Under the pieces are notes generated by a model. It saw nothing but the letters and a program-made list of their open reading frames with translations. It was not told the DNA's origin and ran no database searches. The position numbers and the translations under genes were made by a program. From Zygnema cylindricum (taxonomy: Eukaryota > Streptophyta > Zygnematophyceae > Zygnematales > Zygnemataceae), in contig JBBHKE010000819.1 in assembly GCA_037447655.1 (NCBI GenBank), positions 177,497 through 241,496 of the forward strand: 64,000 nt of DNA, read 5' to 3'. Positions within the stretch are counted from its first letter, which is position 1. Each line of letters begins with the position of its first letter. This document shows, one piece after another, positions 33,682 through 43,669 of this stretch.

Positions 33682-35115
33682 TGAGTATGAAAAAAAATAA
33701 TGCTTACTATGTTGGTGTTCCTAAGTTGATGATTTGTCATTAACGACTAGTGCATGTGCATTTTGATATTTTGAGGGAAATGAAAAAGCTTCGGGTAGTA
33801 AAAGGCATTCAGTTTGGTGATAATGAAATGATGGATGATTGTAGTGGCTGTGTTCAAGGTAAGGCTCACAAACTTCCCTTTCCCAAAGCCGCCAATTATA
33901 GAGGTGAGAAAGTACTAGATCTGGTCTTCTCATATATCTGGGGACCTGCAAAAGTACCTTCGGTTGGAGGAAAAAGGTTTATGTTGATAATAACTGATGA
34001 TTGGTCTCGATAATCTTGAGTCTACTTCCTACAAACAAAGTCTGAAACATCAACCTACTTCAAAGAACATAAAGCTTGGAGTGAGATGTTGCATGGAACC
34101 CCAATTAAGAGAATAAAGAGTGATAATTGGGGGGAATATACCTCTAACCAGTTTGTGGAATACTTAAAAGATGAGGAAGTTTAGCACCAAAAAACCGTAC
34201 CATATAACAGGAAACAAAATGGGGTAGCTGAGAGGTTGATCGAACACTAGGAGATAGTACATATAGTATGTTGGCCGACAAGAAAAAAGGAAAGAGATTT
34301 TGGGCAGAAGCCATGAACACTGCCAACTACATTAACAATATTGTCCTTACCTCAGTTGTAAAGGGAATGACACCTTATGAGAGATGGGTTAGAAGGAAAC
34401 CAGATATCTCTCACATGTAAGTATTCGGTAGCCAAGTTTAGAGTCTTGACACGGATAGGAAAAAGTGGAAACTAGATGCTAAGGGAAATCTTGGATACTT
34501 TGTAGGATATGATGAGGATGTCAAGGGATATAGAATCTATGAGTTAGCAAAGAGAGATATCATTCTAGTCAAGCACCTAGTTGTGATGGATGAATGGAAG
34601 TCATTTGACCCCTTTAAATATACCAGGAAGATAAGGATCAGACATAAGTTTGAAAGTGAGGAGGACTTTGTCCTTCTCGAAAGGTACATGAGTGAAATAG
34701 AAATTGCAAATTCAGGGGAGATCCAAGACACATAAGATCCTGCAGAAACCTCTCACATTCCAATTGACTTCGAAGAGACATAAGAGCAGCACCGGAACCG
34801 GCTTCCATGGATAGGGGAGGCGATGAGACATTAAGGAGAAATCTAAGACTTCCCTCTATCCCAGTTTCGGATTTTGAGGGGAGGAGAAGGAGAAGCAAAC
34901 GGATTCACAAAAAACAAGCCGCTCGTAAGGAAACTAAGCTATCTCACCTAGATGAGCCTCAGTCATACTCGGAGGCAGTGAACAGTCTAAAGAAAGACAG
35001 ATGGATTAGAGCCATAAATGATGAGATGGCCTTTATCATGGAAGCAAATACTTAGGAGCTAGCCGACTGTCCTCCGGACAAAAAATCGATTAGCTGTAAA
35101 TGGGTGTTTAAACTA
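33682..35115 (+). pseudogene. Element C integrase region, decayed
   Basis: Resumes element C after the D breakpoint: GAG-pre-integrase and zinc region (CSGCVQGKAHKLPFP near 33840), core (SYIWGP in place of HTDIWGP; KSDNWGEYTSNQF), then C-terminal sequence up to GCKWVFKLKL at the insertion point of solo LTR E. At least six stops or frameshifts. Confidence 0.72.
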
Positions 35116-35120
35116 AAACT

Positions 35121-36215
35121 TGTTGAAATTTATGTATTTTCTATGTCTGTATTGGAAAAATAAATAGAGTGTTGGAAAAAGGTAATTAATAGTTCACTTC
35201 TATAATTTAGTTAGAATGTAAAGAGAGAGAAAGAGAGGACCAAAGGCAGGCCATGGCTGCTGCGTCATTTAGAAGGAGGTAGAATGAATTAGAAGGTATT
35301 TTACTAGTTTTAGTAAATTAGTGCATCTAGCCGGATTTGAACCAGGGTCTGCAGATTTCTAGGTAGACCTACTCCTTATCCATTAAGGCACCGATGAAAC
35401 GATACACATGATAAGTTTCACGCATATATATCTATTAATCTAAAGGACTAATTCGCAGCATATTAACAAAAACGCGCATTAATCAATTCACGCATGGAAG
35501 CGAATCGAAACCGTATAAATACAACTGATCGAACAGCCACTATTACAACCGCCACCCACAATAAGCTTTCGGCGGCCTTTGGGGATAGCCTCACGTGGTA
35601 CCACGTGGCGCCACATTATTTGATATTGGAGAAGATGGGAGGAGGAACCATGGCTTCCGATTTGGCAAATGTCACCTTGTAGACCATGTCGTACAATGGT
35701 CGTACAATAAGTACATCGCCCATCGTACCTTCTTGTAATATATAGTGGTTCTATTGGACTAGGGTTTAGTAGTAGGGAGTTGTGAGTAGGCAGACCAAGA
35801 CTTAGCGATATTTAGGTACCTCTCTCTAAAAGAGCTTGTAACTATAAAGGTCATTTTGACCAGCCATAACTTAATGCTCGGGTGAGCAAATTCAGTGATT
35901 TTTCTTGTTGCGGGCTCAGGGGAGTCCAAGCTACACAGAGGTGTATAGGTCAAAGTCTTTCCGTGCCAGGGTGGCACTTATTTAGTGGGAAAGTCAAAGT
36001 GGGGAATATTGTTCAAAACACATATTCAAGCTTTGCATTCTGTGTTGGAACTGAGCACACAGAAGGTCTTCTCTTCACAAGGGTGAAGGTGTATTGGGGT
36101 TTTGATTGTCAATAGATCATTCATTTGGGTTTATATCAACTTGGAGTTGGCACTATCTAGAATAGCTTCTTTTGGATCTGCGAATTCTGTGGGCAATGGA
36201 GCCCATAGAATTTCA
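35121..36215 (+). mobile_element. Solo LTR E, inserted in element C RT
   Basis: TGTTGAAATT...GAATTTCA, 1095 bp, flanked exactly by AAACT (35116-35120 and 36216-36220). It interrupts C pol between KLKL and NPDAIIERYKARL. Clean TG/CA ends and a 5-bp duplication show LTR-LTR recombination after a full insertion. The 3' ~225 bp recur at 38574-38797, and its end resembles LTR L. Confidence 0.9.
35322..35398 (-). other. tRNA-like module in solo LTR E (antisense), tRNA-Arg-like
   Basis: B box GGTTCAAATCC (minus, 35343-35333) with CCTGG before it. D-arm-like GTGCCTTAATGGATAAGG (minus, about 35391-35374) resembles the D arm of plant tRNA-Arg. The least degenerate D arm of the set. Confidence 0.62.
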
Positions 36216-36220
36216 AAACT

Positions 36221-37643
36221 GAACCCAGATGCCATCATTGAGAGATATAAGGCTCGATTGGTAGCATAGGGGTTAACCCAAAAGGAGCGGATTGACTATG
36301 AGGAGACTTTTGCTCCAGTTGTTCTGTTCCCATCAATAAGGATTCTCCTCAATTTGTCAGCAGGGGAAGACATGGAAATACACCAGATGAACATTAAGAC
36401 TGCTTTTCTTAATGGTGAGTTAGAGGAAGAAATTTTCATGAGGTTAATCGAGGGGTTCGTGGAGGAAGGAGAAGAGAAAAAAGTCGGCAGACTCATAAAA
36501 TCCTTATATGGACTAAAGCAGGTTCCGCGACAGTGGAATAAGAAACTAGATGAGTTTCTCACCAGTTTGGGATATATCCGGATAACTTTTGACCATTCTA
36601 TCTATATGTTTGAGGATGAGAGTGGTGTCATTTTTATTGCAATCTATGTGGATGATTTGCTTGTGCTCAATAAGTCTTTGGAAAAGACTAATAAGCTAAA
36701 GAAATATCTTAGATGCTGATTTTATATGAAGGATTTAGGTGAGGCAAGATACATTTTGGGGATCCAAATGGAGAGAGATAGGGGGAAAAGAATTATCAGA
36801 CTTACTCAAAAACAAACAATAGGCAATATTTTTGAGAAATTCCAAATGGAAAAGGCTTACACTTGTACCACTCCCATTGACTTGAAAAAAATAAGTGTTG
36901 GGAGTGAAGGAGGAGTAATGATCTTAGATGATCAGATGAGTCCAGAGGAAAGAGAGTTTATGAAGTCTATCCCTTATAGACAGGTCGTAGGAAGCTTGAT
37001 CTATTCTATATACTGTACCAGGCCAGACATAGCGGTAGCAATTGGAGTACTCAGTAGGAGTATTAATGATCCTAGGAAGAGAGACTAGGAGGCAGCCAAG
37101 AGAGTCATGAGTTATCTTGTGGGAACCAGAGAGTTATGGTTGCATTTCGGAGGTGAGCACACTAACATCACTACAAGGAGTGATACCAGTTATGGGGATG
37201 CACCTATGAGAAGATGCACTTCAGGGTATGTGTTGTATATGGGGGAAGGTGCTTGCTGTTGGAGCAGTAAGCAACAAAAGGTGGTTGCTCAGTCTACTAT
37301 AGAGGCTCAGTACATAGCCTCTTGTTCTGCTATGAAAGACTTGATGTGGGTCAAGTCCTTGTTGCAAGAACTAGGGTATACAGAGGAGGGAGTACATGAA
37401 TTTTTTTGTGATAATCAAGCTGCCATTGCAATTGCATCTAATGTAAAAAATCATTTTAAGGCTAAGCATATGGACATAAGTTTGAGTTTTGTGAGAGAAA
37501 GAGTTGAGAATAAGATTGTGAATCTTGTAAATAGATCTGATGAGGAAATCGTGGCTAATATGATGACAAAACCGATACCTTCTCCCAAGTTAAAATATTG
37601 GAGAGAAAAGTGTGGACTAAAATTGAAGTTAAAGTTACACTAG
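36221..37643 (+). pseudogene. Element C RT-RNase H region, decayed
   Basis: RT starts NPDAIIERYKARLVA, then MNIKTAFLNGELEEEIF, SLYGLKQVPRQWNKKL and IYVDDLLVL (active-site YVDD near 36642-36653). RNase H has TSYGDAPMRRCTSGY (36.6-37.6 kb frame; the first Asp block reads SDTSYGD), IEAQYIA in place of EAEY, and CDNQAAIAIA. Stops at 36287, 36718 and 37087. The C-terminus ends KLKLH just before the polypurine tract. Confidence 0.78.
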
Positions 37644-37656
37644 AAAATATGGGGAG

Positions 37657-38573
37657 TGTTAAAATTATTAGAATTAATAGGTATTTTCTAGGTCTGAATA
37701 CATTAGTAAAAAAAGGAAAAGTAAAGCGCAAGCAACCTGCCTCCACCACTTCCCTATAGCCCCCATGCTTGTTGTAGTCACTGAAGGATAGAGAGGGTGG
37801 TGAAGCAAGGCGTAGCCGTCAGCTCCTACCGGTGTGTTGTAGAAGTTTGTTACATTACATGGTGCAATATCTATTTAAACATTGAATAGAACATTAATCC
37901 GATTAACGGAACTATGAAAAGGAAACATAGAGACATATCATATTCAGTGCGTGCATCAAATCCGCCGCACGAAACAAATGAATCAGACATTTATTTCGAC
38001 GGCGTAAATTAAAAGTCGGTCTTCATCCGACAGCGCTAATCGCCGTCGAGGTCCGAGAATGGTCACTTTGGCGGTTTTCGGATGTGGCGTGACGTGGCGT
38101 GATCTAGCGATACGTGGCAGGATTGAATTGAGCAGCGGGGATTTCACGACATAAGGACGATTCAGACGGCGATAGGCGTCCACTCCATGGCCCTGTTGTA
38201 TAGAGGTCGTACATAAAGTAAATTGGCCGCTGTACTTTTTTGGTACTTCACAAACTCTTGATTGGAGCGTACTTCAGTAGATAGGGGTTGTGAGACGGGT
38301 TTGGGACTTGGGGGATTTGGGTAGATAGCACCTCTCCCCCAGAGAGCTTGTATAAAAGTTGGCACCTTTGCTGCCTCATATCTAATTGGCTGGTTGGCCA
38401 TTTTCAGTGATTCTTTTTGCTACGGACTCAAAGGAGTCTAGGCTGCACAGGGGTGCAGTCAAATTGTCAGTTTGCCTTCTTGGGCAGAAGTGGTTGTGGC
38501 TTGAAGTGGGTTATTTAAAAACTATATACATGCTTCCTCAATACTGTAGTCTAATGGAGGACACATAATTGCA
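37657..38573 (+). repeat. 3' LTR of element C
   Basis: TGTTAAAATTATTAG...ACATAATTGCA, following the polypurine tract. Shorter than the 5' LTR; the B-box part of the tRNA-like module is missing (only GTAGCCGTCAGCTCCTACCGG remains near 37810). Confidence 0.72.
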
Positions 38574-38797
38574 AGCCAAAGTGCGGGAATGTATCCAAAT
38601 ACTCATATTTTTCCTTTGCATTTTGTGGGGGAACTGAGCGCACACAAATTTTTCTTTCACATGGGTTAAGCTGTATTTGGGTTTTTACTGTCTAGGTGTT
38701 AGTTATTTGGGTTTGTATCAACTTGGAGTCAACAATATCTAGATACGTTTATTTGGATCTGTGATTTTTATGGGGGAATGGAGCCCATTGACTTTTA
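38574..38797 (+). repeat. E-type LTR 3' fragment
   Basis: Matches 35990-36215 of solo LTR E throughout (for example TTTGGGTTT, ATCAACTTGGAGT, TTTTGGATCTG-like blocks and GGAATGGAGCCCAT). The rest of that LTR is absent. Confidence 0.6.
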
Positions 38798-39370
38798 AAT
38801 TCCCATTCTGGTCTATACTATGAGCTGATGGTCCTATTCTCTACTTTCTCTTTAACAAAGCTCAACTTGTTTTCCATATGTTTTGCTTGAAAATGATGCG
38901 TAAGATTTGTTGCAATTGCAATTGTAGCCCGATTATCACATAATATTTTATGCACTCCATATTTCATATAACCAAGTTTTTGAAGCAATGATTTCACCCA
39001 CATTAATTCTTTCACATCAGAGTAAGATGACGTATACTCATCCTCCATAGTGGATTAAGCAACCACCTTTTGTTGCTTGCTACTCCAACAAAAAGCCTCA
39101 TTTCCAACATACAACACATACCCATATGTGCACCTCCTCATTAGAACATCCCTATAACTGACATTACTCCAAGTATTGATGTCTTTATAATCTCCTCCGT
39201 AATGTAACCATAAAACTCTAGTTCTTATAAAATACCTCATTACCCTCTTTGCTGCTTCCTAACCTCTCTTTGTAGGGTCATTGAAGCTCCTACTTAACAC
39301 ACCTGCAGTTGCCACTATATACAGCATGGTACAATTCATAGAATAAATGAAGCTACGGACAACTTCTTTG
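38798..39370 (-). pseudogene. Copia RNase H fragment
   Basis: Minus-strand remnant of the pol C-terminus: NCT-like block, GVLSRSF, LWLHYGGDYKDINTW, NVSYRDVLMRRCTYGYVLY, QQKVVA, DEYTSSYSDVKELMWVKSLL, CDNRATIAIA, FQAKHM, VENRTISS. Catalytic Asp of SDxSYGD and the Glu of EAEY context are altered. No LTR of its own is seen; LTR F is inserted at its upstream end. Confidence 0.68.
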
Positions 39371-40390
39371 TGTAGAAACTAAAGGTTTGTTTTTAGTATT
39401 TTATAGGTTTAAAATTGGAAAGATAAAGTTCAGAAAAGAAGCAGAGGCAGTGTGCTTGTAACTGCTCTGCTCTCTTCAACTCCCACACTTCTCGCAGTAA
39501 CTGAAGGTTATAGAGGGAGAGAGAGCCATGGATACCTATACTGTCCAGAAAGAGACAGGTAGTAGCTTTGTAAGATTACCAAAATAGAACTAGACGGACC
39601 CAAGATTTGATCTTGGTACCTGCCGGCCGTCAAGTCCCAAGTAGCCGGTAGCTTTGTCCTATTAGTCTAGGATCAGTGCTGAGGTATATAGAGTTTCATA
39701 AATATTTATAGATGTATACATAGATAATTTCATTTAACGGTACAAACAAATTTTTAGACATAGAGAGAGTTTTTGTATAGTATGGTGTACTGTACTTCAC
39801 CAAATGAATGCCACGCATTTGTTTCGACGACGTTACAAATACCATGCATATATTTGCGACGGCTAAAATAAAAAGCGGATCTTGATGAAACAACCGTGAT
39901 AGATGCTGAGATCACGGAATGGGCGTTTTGGCATTTTTACGTCGTCGCCACATCAAGTGACACGTAGCAAAATCACATTGGCTTGCGGCATATCCGGATA
40001 ATACGGGAACAAATCCAGATATGGCAGGCGTCAACATTTTGGCCATGCCATACGATGGCCGTACAAAAAGTACTTCGACACTTGTATTTTTAAGTACGAC
40101 ACAATAATCTTATTGGTAACGTATTGTAGTAGTACAGGATTAAGAGAGGAATTTATGACTTACAAAATTTGGTTGGTAGACCCCTCTCTCCCAGAGAGCT
40201 CCTATACAAAAGGTCAACTTTGACCCTACATAACTTACTACTCAGCGGAGCAAATTCTGCAACTCTTTTTACTATCAACTCAAAGAAGTCTTGTCTTCAC
40301 AAGGGTGAAGTTAGACAAACTTTTTATCTGTTAGGGTGGTAGTTATCAATTTTGAAACTCAAAGGGGTTAGGGTTATCTTAGGGGTTTCA
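39371..40390 (+). repeat. LTR F, 3' end truncated
   Basis: TGTAGAAACTAAAGG... with the usual LTR plan; similarity is lost just after TATCTTAGGGGTTTCAAG, about 60 bp short of the normal end. Inverted W-box pair at 40212-40225. Confidence 0.68.
39590..39680 (-). other. tRNA-like module in LTR F (antisense)
   Basis: T-arm CCAAG-ATCAAAT-CTTGG is a perfect 5-bp stem/7-nt loop. A box TAGACTAATAGG (minus, 39669-39658) matches TRGCNNARYNGG at 11 of 12 positions. Confidence 0.62.
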
Positions 40391-41419
40391 AGTGATTTTC
40401 GGCGAGATTTGTGGACTGTGGAGAAAGAAGCCTCGTGGGACTGACAAACAGAGTAGGTGAGATGACTCCCTTGTCCTTTTCCTCGCGAACAAAACTGGCT
40501 CCTTCTCTCGTAGAAGGTGTTGCTCTGAAAGGTGTGGATCCCCTCCCGTCGAGGAAGTACCCTCCCCTGAAATATGGTTGGTGGAAGGATGTTCCCCTCC
40601 GGTAGGACCCCTGGTCCCTTTGGTGCGGAGGGTGTCCGCGTTCGACGACTTGTCCGTCCCCGAGGGATCTACAGATTTGGTGGAGTTCCTCAGGCGGACA
40701 AGACGAAGACGAAGGGGAAGGTGATGGCCCCTCCCTGGGATACGGTGTATTGGCATGGGCCGTGCGTCTAGATCTAGTAGAAGGAAGAGCTTCGAAAAAG
40801 AGGAAGGTGAACGTCAGTGAGGAGGAGAATAGGCATCGATAGTCGTAGGGGCAGAAGTGACTGGCGGCCTAACGGCAGACCCGAAGTGTGAGGTGGGAAG
40901 GTCCCGAGGCTCAGAGGTAAGATCCTAGGATAGAGAGAAATTAGGAGGAAGAGGAGAAGATGGAAGATCTGGGGACACTTTGGGAAATGACGAAGGAGGT
41001 GTTCCTGGTTTCAAGGGAATGTGAACTCTCTCGTGCGGTTGTAACTCCAGTTGGACTTCCACGGCTGAAGAGATCTCCACCGAAACAAATGTAGGTTCTT
41101 CCCGAGGAGCAGCAGCGGACTTTGGAGTTATATCTGCACCCAAACCCTTCATGTTAGGTTCTATGTTTCCCCCCCTTTCCTGTTGAAAAAGAGGCTATGC
41201 GCTAGTCTGCAAGGAAAGAACGTCTGGCTGAATGATTGCGAAAGGAGAGCTTCCCTGAGCTGGCACTTTGGAATGCATCCTTGTCTCTAGTGTAGGAGGA
41301 ATTTGCCTGTTGAGAATCCCACTTGTCCTACGTCGAGCTTCCATAATGAGCTCCAATTCTTGTTCCCATAACTTTGGTCTTTCTGCCTCCAAAGCCTCCC
41401 AATCTACCGTGGCGGGTCT
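40391..41419 (-). pseudogene. Unknown coding remnant, downstream half
   Basis: GC-richer than its surroundings. Minus-strand frames at 41506-41195 (beyond the LTR part: ATVDWEALEAERPKLWEQEL, then MEARRRTSGILN), 41152-40925 (Pro/Ser-rich) and 40756-40388 (Ser/Thr/Arg-rich) look like pieces of one hydrophilic protein. Its first in-frame residues continue those of 44695-45771 if element G/H is removed. No domain recognised; a Gag of a different retroelement family or a host gene are both possible. Confidence 0.4.
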
Positions 41420-42457
41420 GGCAACTCTGAGACTTCCATAGGTCCTCAAAGTTGGCAGCTCACACAAAGCCTCTAGGATAACCGTGACCACGTTGTGTTT
41501 CAGCAAGAGTAACTACCACCCTGGGAGACAAGAACTCTTACCACCTTCACCTTTGTGAAGGCAAGACTCCCCTGAGTCGATAACAAAAAGAATCTTTGAA
41601 TTTGATCCCCTGAGCAGTAAGTTATGAAGGGTCAAGGTTGACCTTTAGTCCAGAAGCTCTCTAAGAGAGAGGGACCAATCTATCAAATTTTTCTAAGTTC
41701 TATCTTTCTCTAAAACACTATCTACTAAAGTACGGCACCAATCATAATATTGTGTCGTACATAAAGGTACATGTGCCAGTGTACTTTTTATACGGCCATT
41801 GTACGACAAGGCCAATAAGTTGACACATGTCACTTTTGGATTCTTTTTTGTTTTCCCCGGAGTTACCGTAATTGAATGTGATTGTGCCACGTGGCAATTG
41901 ATATGACGTCAACTTTAAACCGCCAAAAACCTATTTCTTCATTTCGGCATGCTTCGTGGGCGTCTGATTAAGCCGGATTACTATCGTGACCGTCATAAAT
42001 ACTTGCGCAATGTTTGTTTCGTCTTCGTAACAAGATGCGCGGTATGCGTTTTGGATTTTCCGAACGCCGTACATTACAAACTGTATCTATGTCTAAATAT
42101 CGCGTTAAATGAAAAAGCCTACGTGTTAACATTTAACTAGCTACGAAACCTTATATACTTTAACCTTGATCTTAGACTAATTGGCTTAGGTAACTAGTTA
42201 CCAGCTAACCTGACAGACAGCAGGTACCAGATTCAAATCCTGTGTCTGTCAAGATCTATTTTGGTAAAAATCTACCAACCTAATATTTGTCCCCGTGGAG
42301 ATAGCATAGGCGGCCATGGCTCTATCTCCCTCTCCAACTTTCAGTGGCTGCGATAAGTGTGAAAGCTGGAGAGAGGAGTTAGAGTGAGACTGCCTCTGCC
42401 TCTTTTTTGCATTTTACAAAACCTAGAAAATACTAAAAAAAACCTTTAATTTCTACA
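41420..42457 (-). repeat. LTR G (3' LTR of element G/H)
   Basis: Minus TGTAGAAATTAAAGG...CAGAGTTGCC. W-box palindrome GGTCAAGGTTGACC (41630-41643). Conserved hairpin CTCTCCAACTTTCA/TGAAAGCTGGAGAG (42330-42373). Confidence 0.75.
42165..42262 (+). other. tRNA-like module in LTR G (antisense to element)
   Basis: A box TAGACTAATTGG (42173-42184), B box GATTCAAATCC (42230-42240), outer stem TGACAGACA (42211-42219)/TGTCTGTCA (42243-42251), TTTT at 42259-42262. The outer-stem sequence differs from that in the other LTRs on both sides, that is, compensated. Confidence 0.68.
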
Positions 42458-42470
42458 CTCCCCTTATTTT

Positions 42471-43160
42471 CTAGTCACTCTTTATTTTAAGACCACACTT
42501 CTCCCGGCGGAAAATTAGTTTAGGGGAAGGCACAAGTTTGGTCATCATATCTGCTACCATTTCACTATCTGGTTTATACTCCCAATTGATTATCTTGTTT
42601 TCTACTTTCTCCCTAACAAAGCTAAGTCTAATGTCCAATTGTTTGGCTTTAAAGTGATGTTTAGGATTGGCAAAAATGGCAATGGCATTCTTATTATAAC
42701 AAAACACTTTTTGGACACCACTTTTAAGATAACCAAGCTCACCAAGCAAAGACTTGACAATTCTTTTACAACAGAGCAAGAAGCGATGAACTCAGCCTCC
42801 ATGGTGGACTGAGCAATGACCTATTGTTGCTTGCTGCTCCAGCAGCAAGCCCCATCACCCACATACAATACATATCCAGATGTGCATCTCCTCGTAGGAG
42901 CATCCCCATAGCTGACATCACTCCAAGTGGTGATGTCAGTATTCTTCCCACCCAAATGCAACCATAGATCCCTAGTCCCTATGAGATATCTAAGGACTCT
43001 CTTAGCAACCTCCCAATCTTTCTTAGTGGGAGCATTCAGACTCCTACTTACTACTCTTACAGCTGGGGCTATGTCCGGACGGGTACAATTCATGAAATAT
43101 ATTAGGCTGCCCACTACTTATCTATAAGAGATGTTCTGCATAAATCTTTTCTCTTTTGGG
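42471..43160 (-). pseudogene. Copia RT/RNase H 3' fragment of element G/H
   Basis: Frames 43114-42821 and 42779-42471: GSLIYFMNCTRPDIAPAV, DITTWSDVSYGDAPTRRC, STMEAEFIASCSVVKEL, YNKNAIAIFANPKHHFKAKQ, then VADMMTKLVPSPKLIFRREK. Several RNase H active-site residues are kept, but CDNQ reads CYNK and a short deletion lies near 42757. Truncated at about 43160. Confidence 0.75.
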
Positions 43161-43324
43161 CCTACCTCATCATCTAAGAGTATAATTATATTTTTAAAAT
43201 ACAACACAAATACTTTGACTGCTTTGTTTCGGTGGTACTTGATTAATTTGTTTTTTTTAAATGACCAACATTACAAACATTTTTTTTTTTGGAATACAAT
43301 ACAAATACTTTTAATACTTTATTT

Positions 43325-43423
43325 TGGTGATACTTTGATTACATCATCATTATCATCATCATCATCATCATCTTCATCATCATCATCATCATCATCATCA
43401 CCATCAACATCATCACCATCAAG

Positions 43424-43459
<36 letters not shown>

Positions 43460-43520
43460 GTCATCATCACCATCATGATGATCATGATCATCATCATCAT
43501 CAAGAGCATCATCATCATCA
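43325..43520 (+). repeat. (ATC)n trinucleotide microsatellite
   Basis: ATC/TCA repeat with interruptions (CACCATCAAC, GATGATCATG). The poly-Asp, poly-Ser and poly-Met frames it creates are artefacts. Confidence 0.92.
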
Positions 43521-43669
43521 TCAGCAATACAACCTTGATCATGCAATTCTATTTCCTCCATTGGACTACAAAATTCAAGAAGCCTCTAGATAGTTTTTAA
43601 CTCACCCACTTTCAGCCAAAACCACTCATGCCGAAGCAGGCAAACTGACAATCTGAATGCACCCCTGTG

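Larger units (their letters stand above)
28192..38573 (+). mobile_element. Element C: plus-strand copia element with nested insertions
   Basis: A 5' LTR (28192-29200), primer site, gag and pol pieces, polypurine tract (AAAATATGGGGAG, 37644-37656) and 3' LTR (37657-38573) are in order, interrupted by element D (29749-33681) and solo LTR E (35121-36215). The deletion that truncated D also removed C's gag C-terminus and protease. Flanks GTTAT (left) and AGCCA (right) do not match, so one end may be rearranged; LTR divergence is also high. An old, inactive copy. Confidence 0.78.

Noticed and set aside
43319-43561. Long frames encoding poly-Asp, poly-Ser or poly-Met
   Set aside because: They are six-frame readings of an (ATC)n microsatellite with no other coding evidence.
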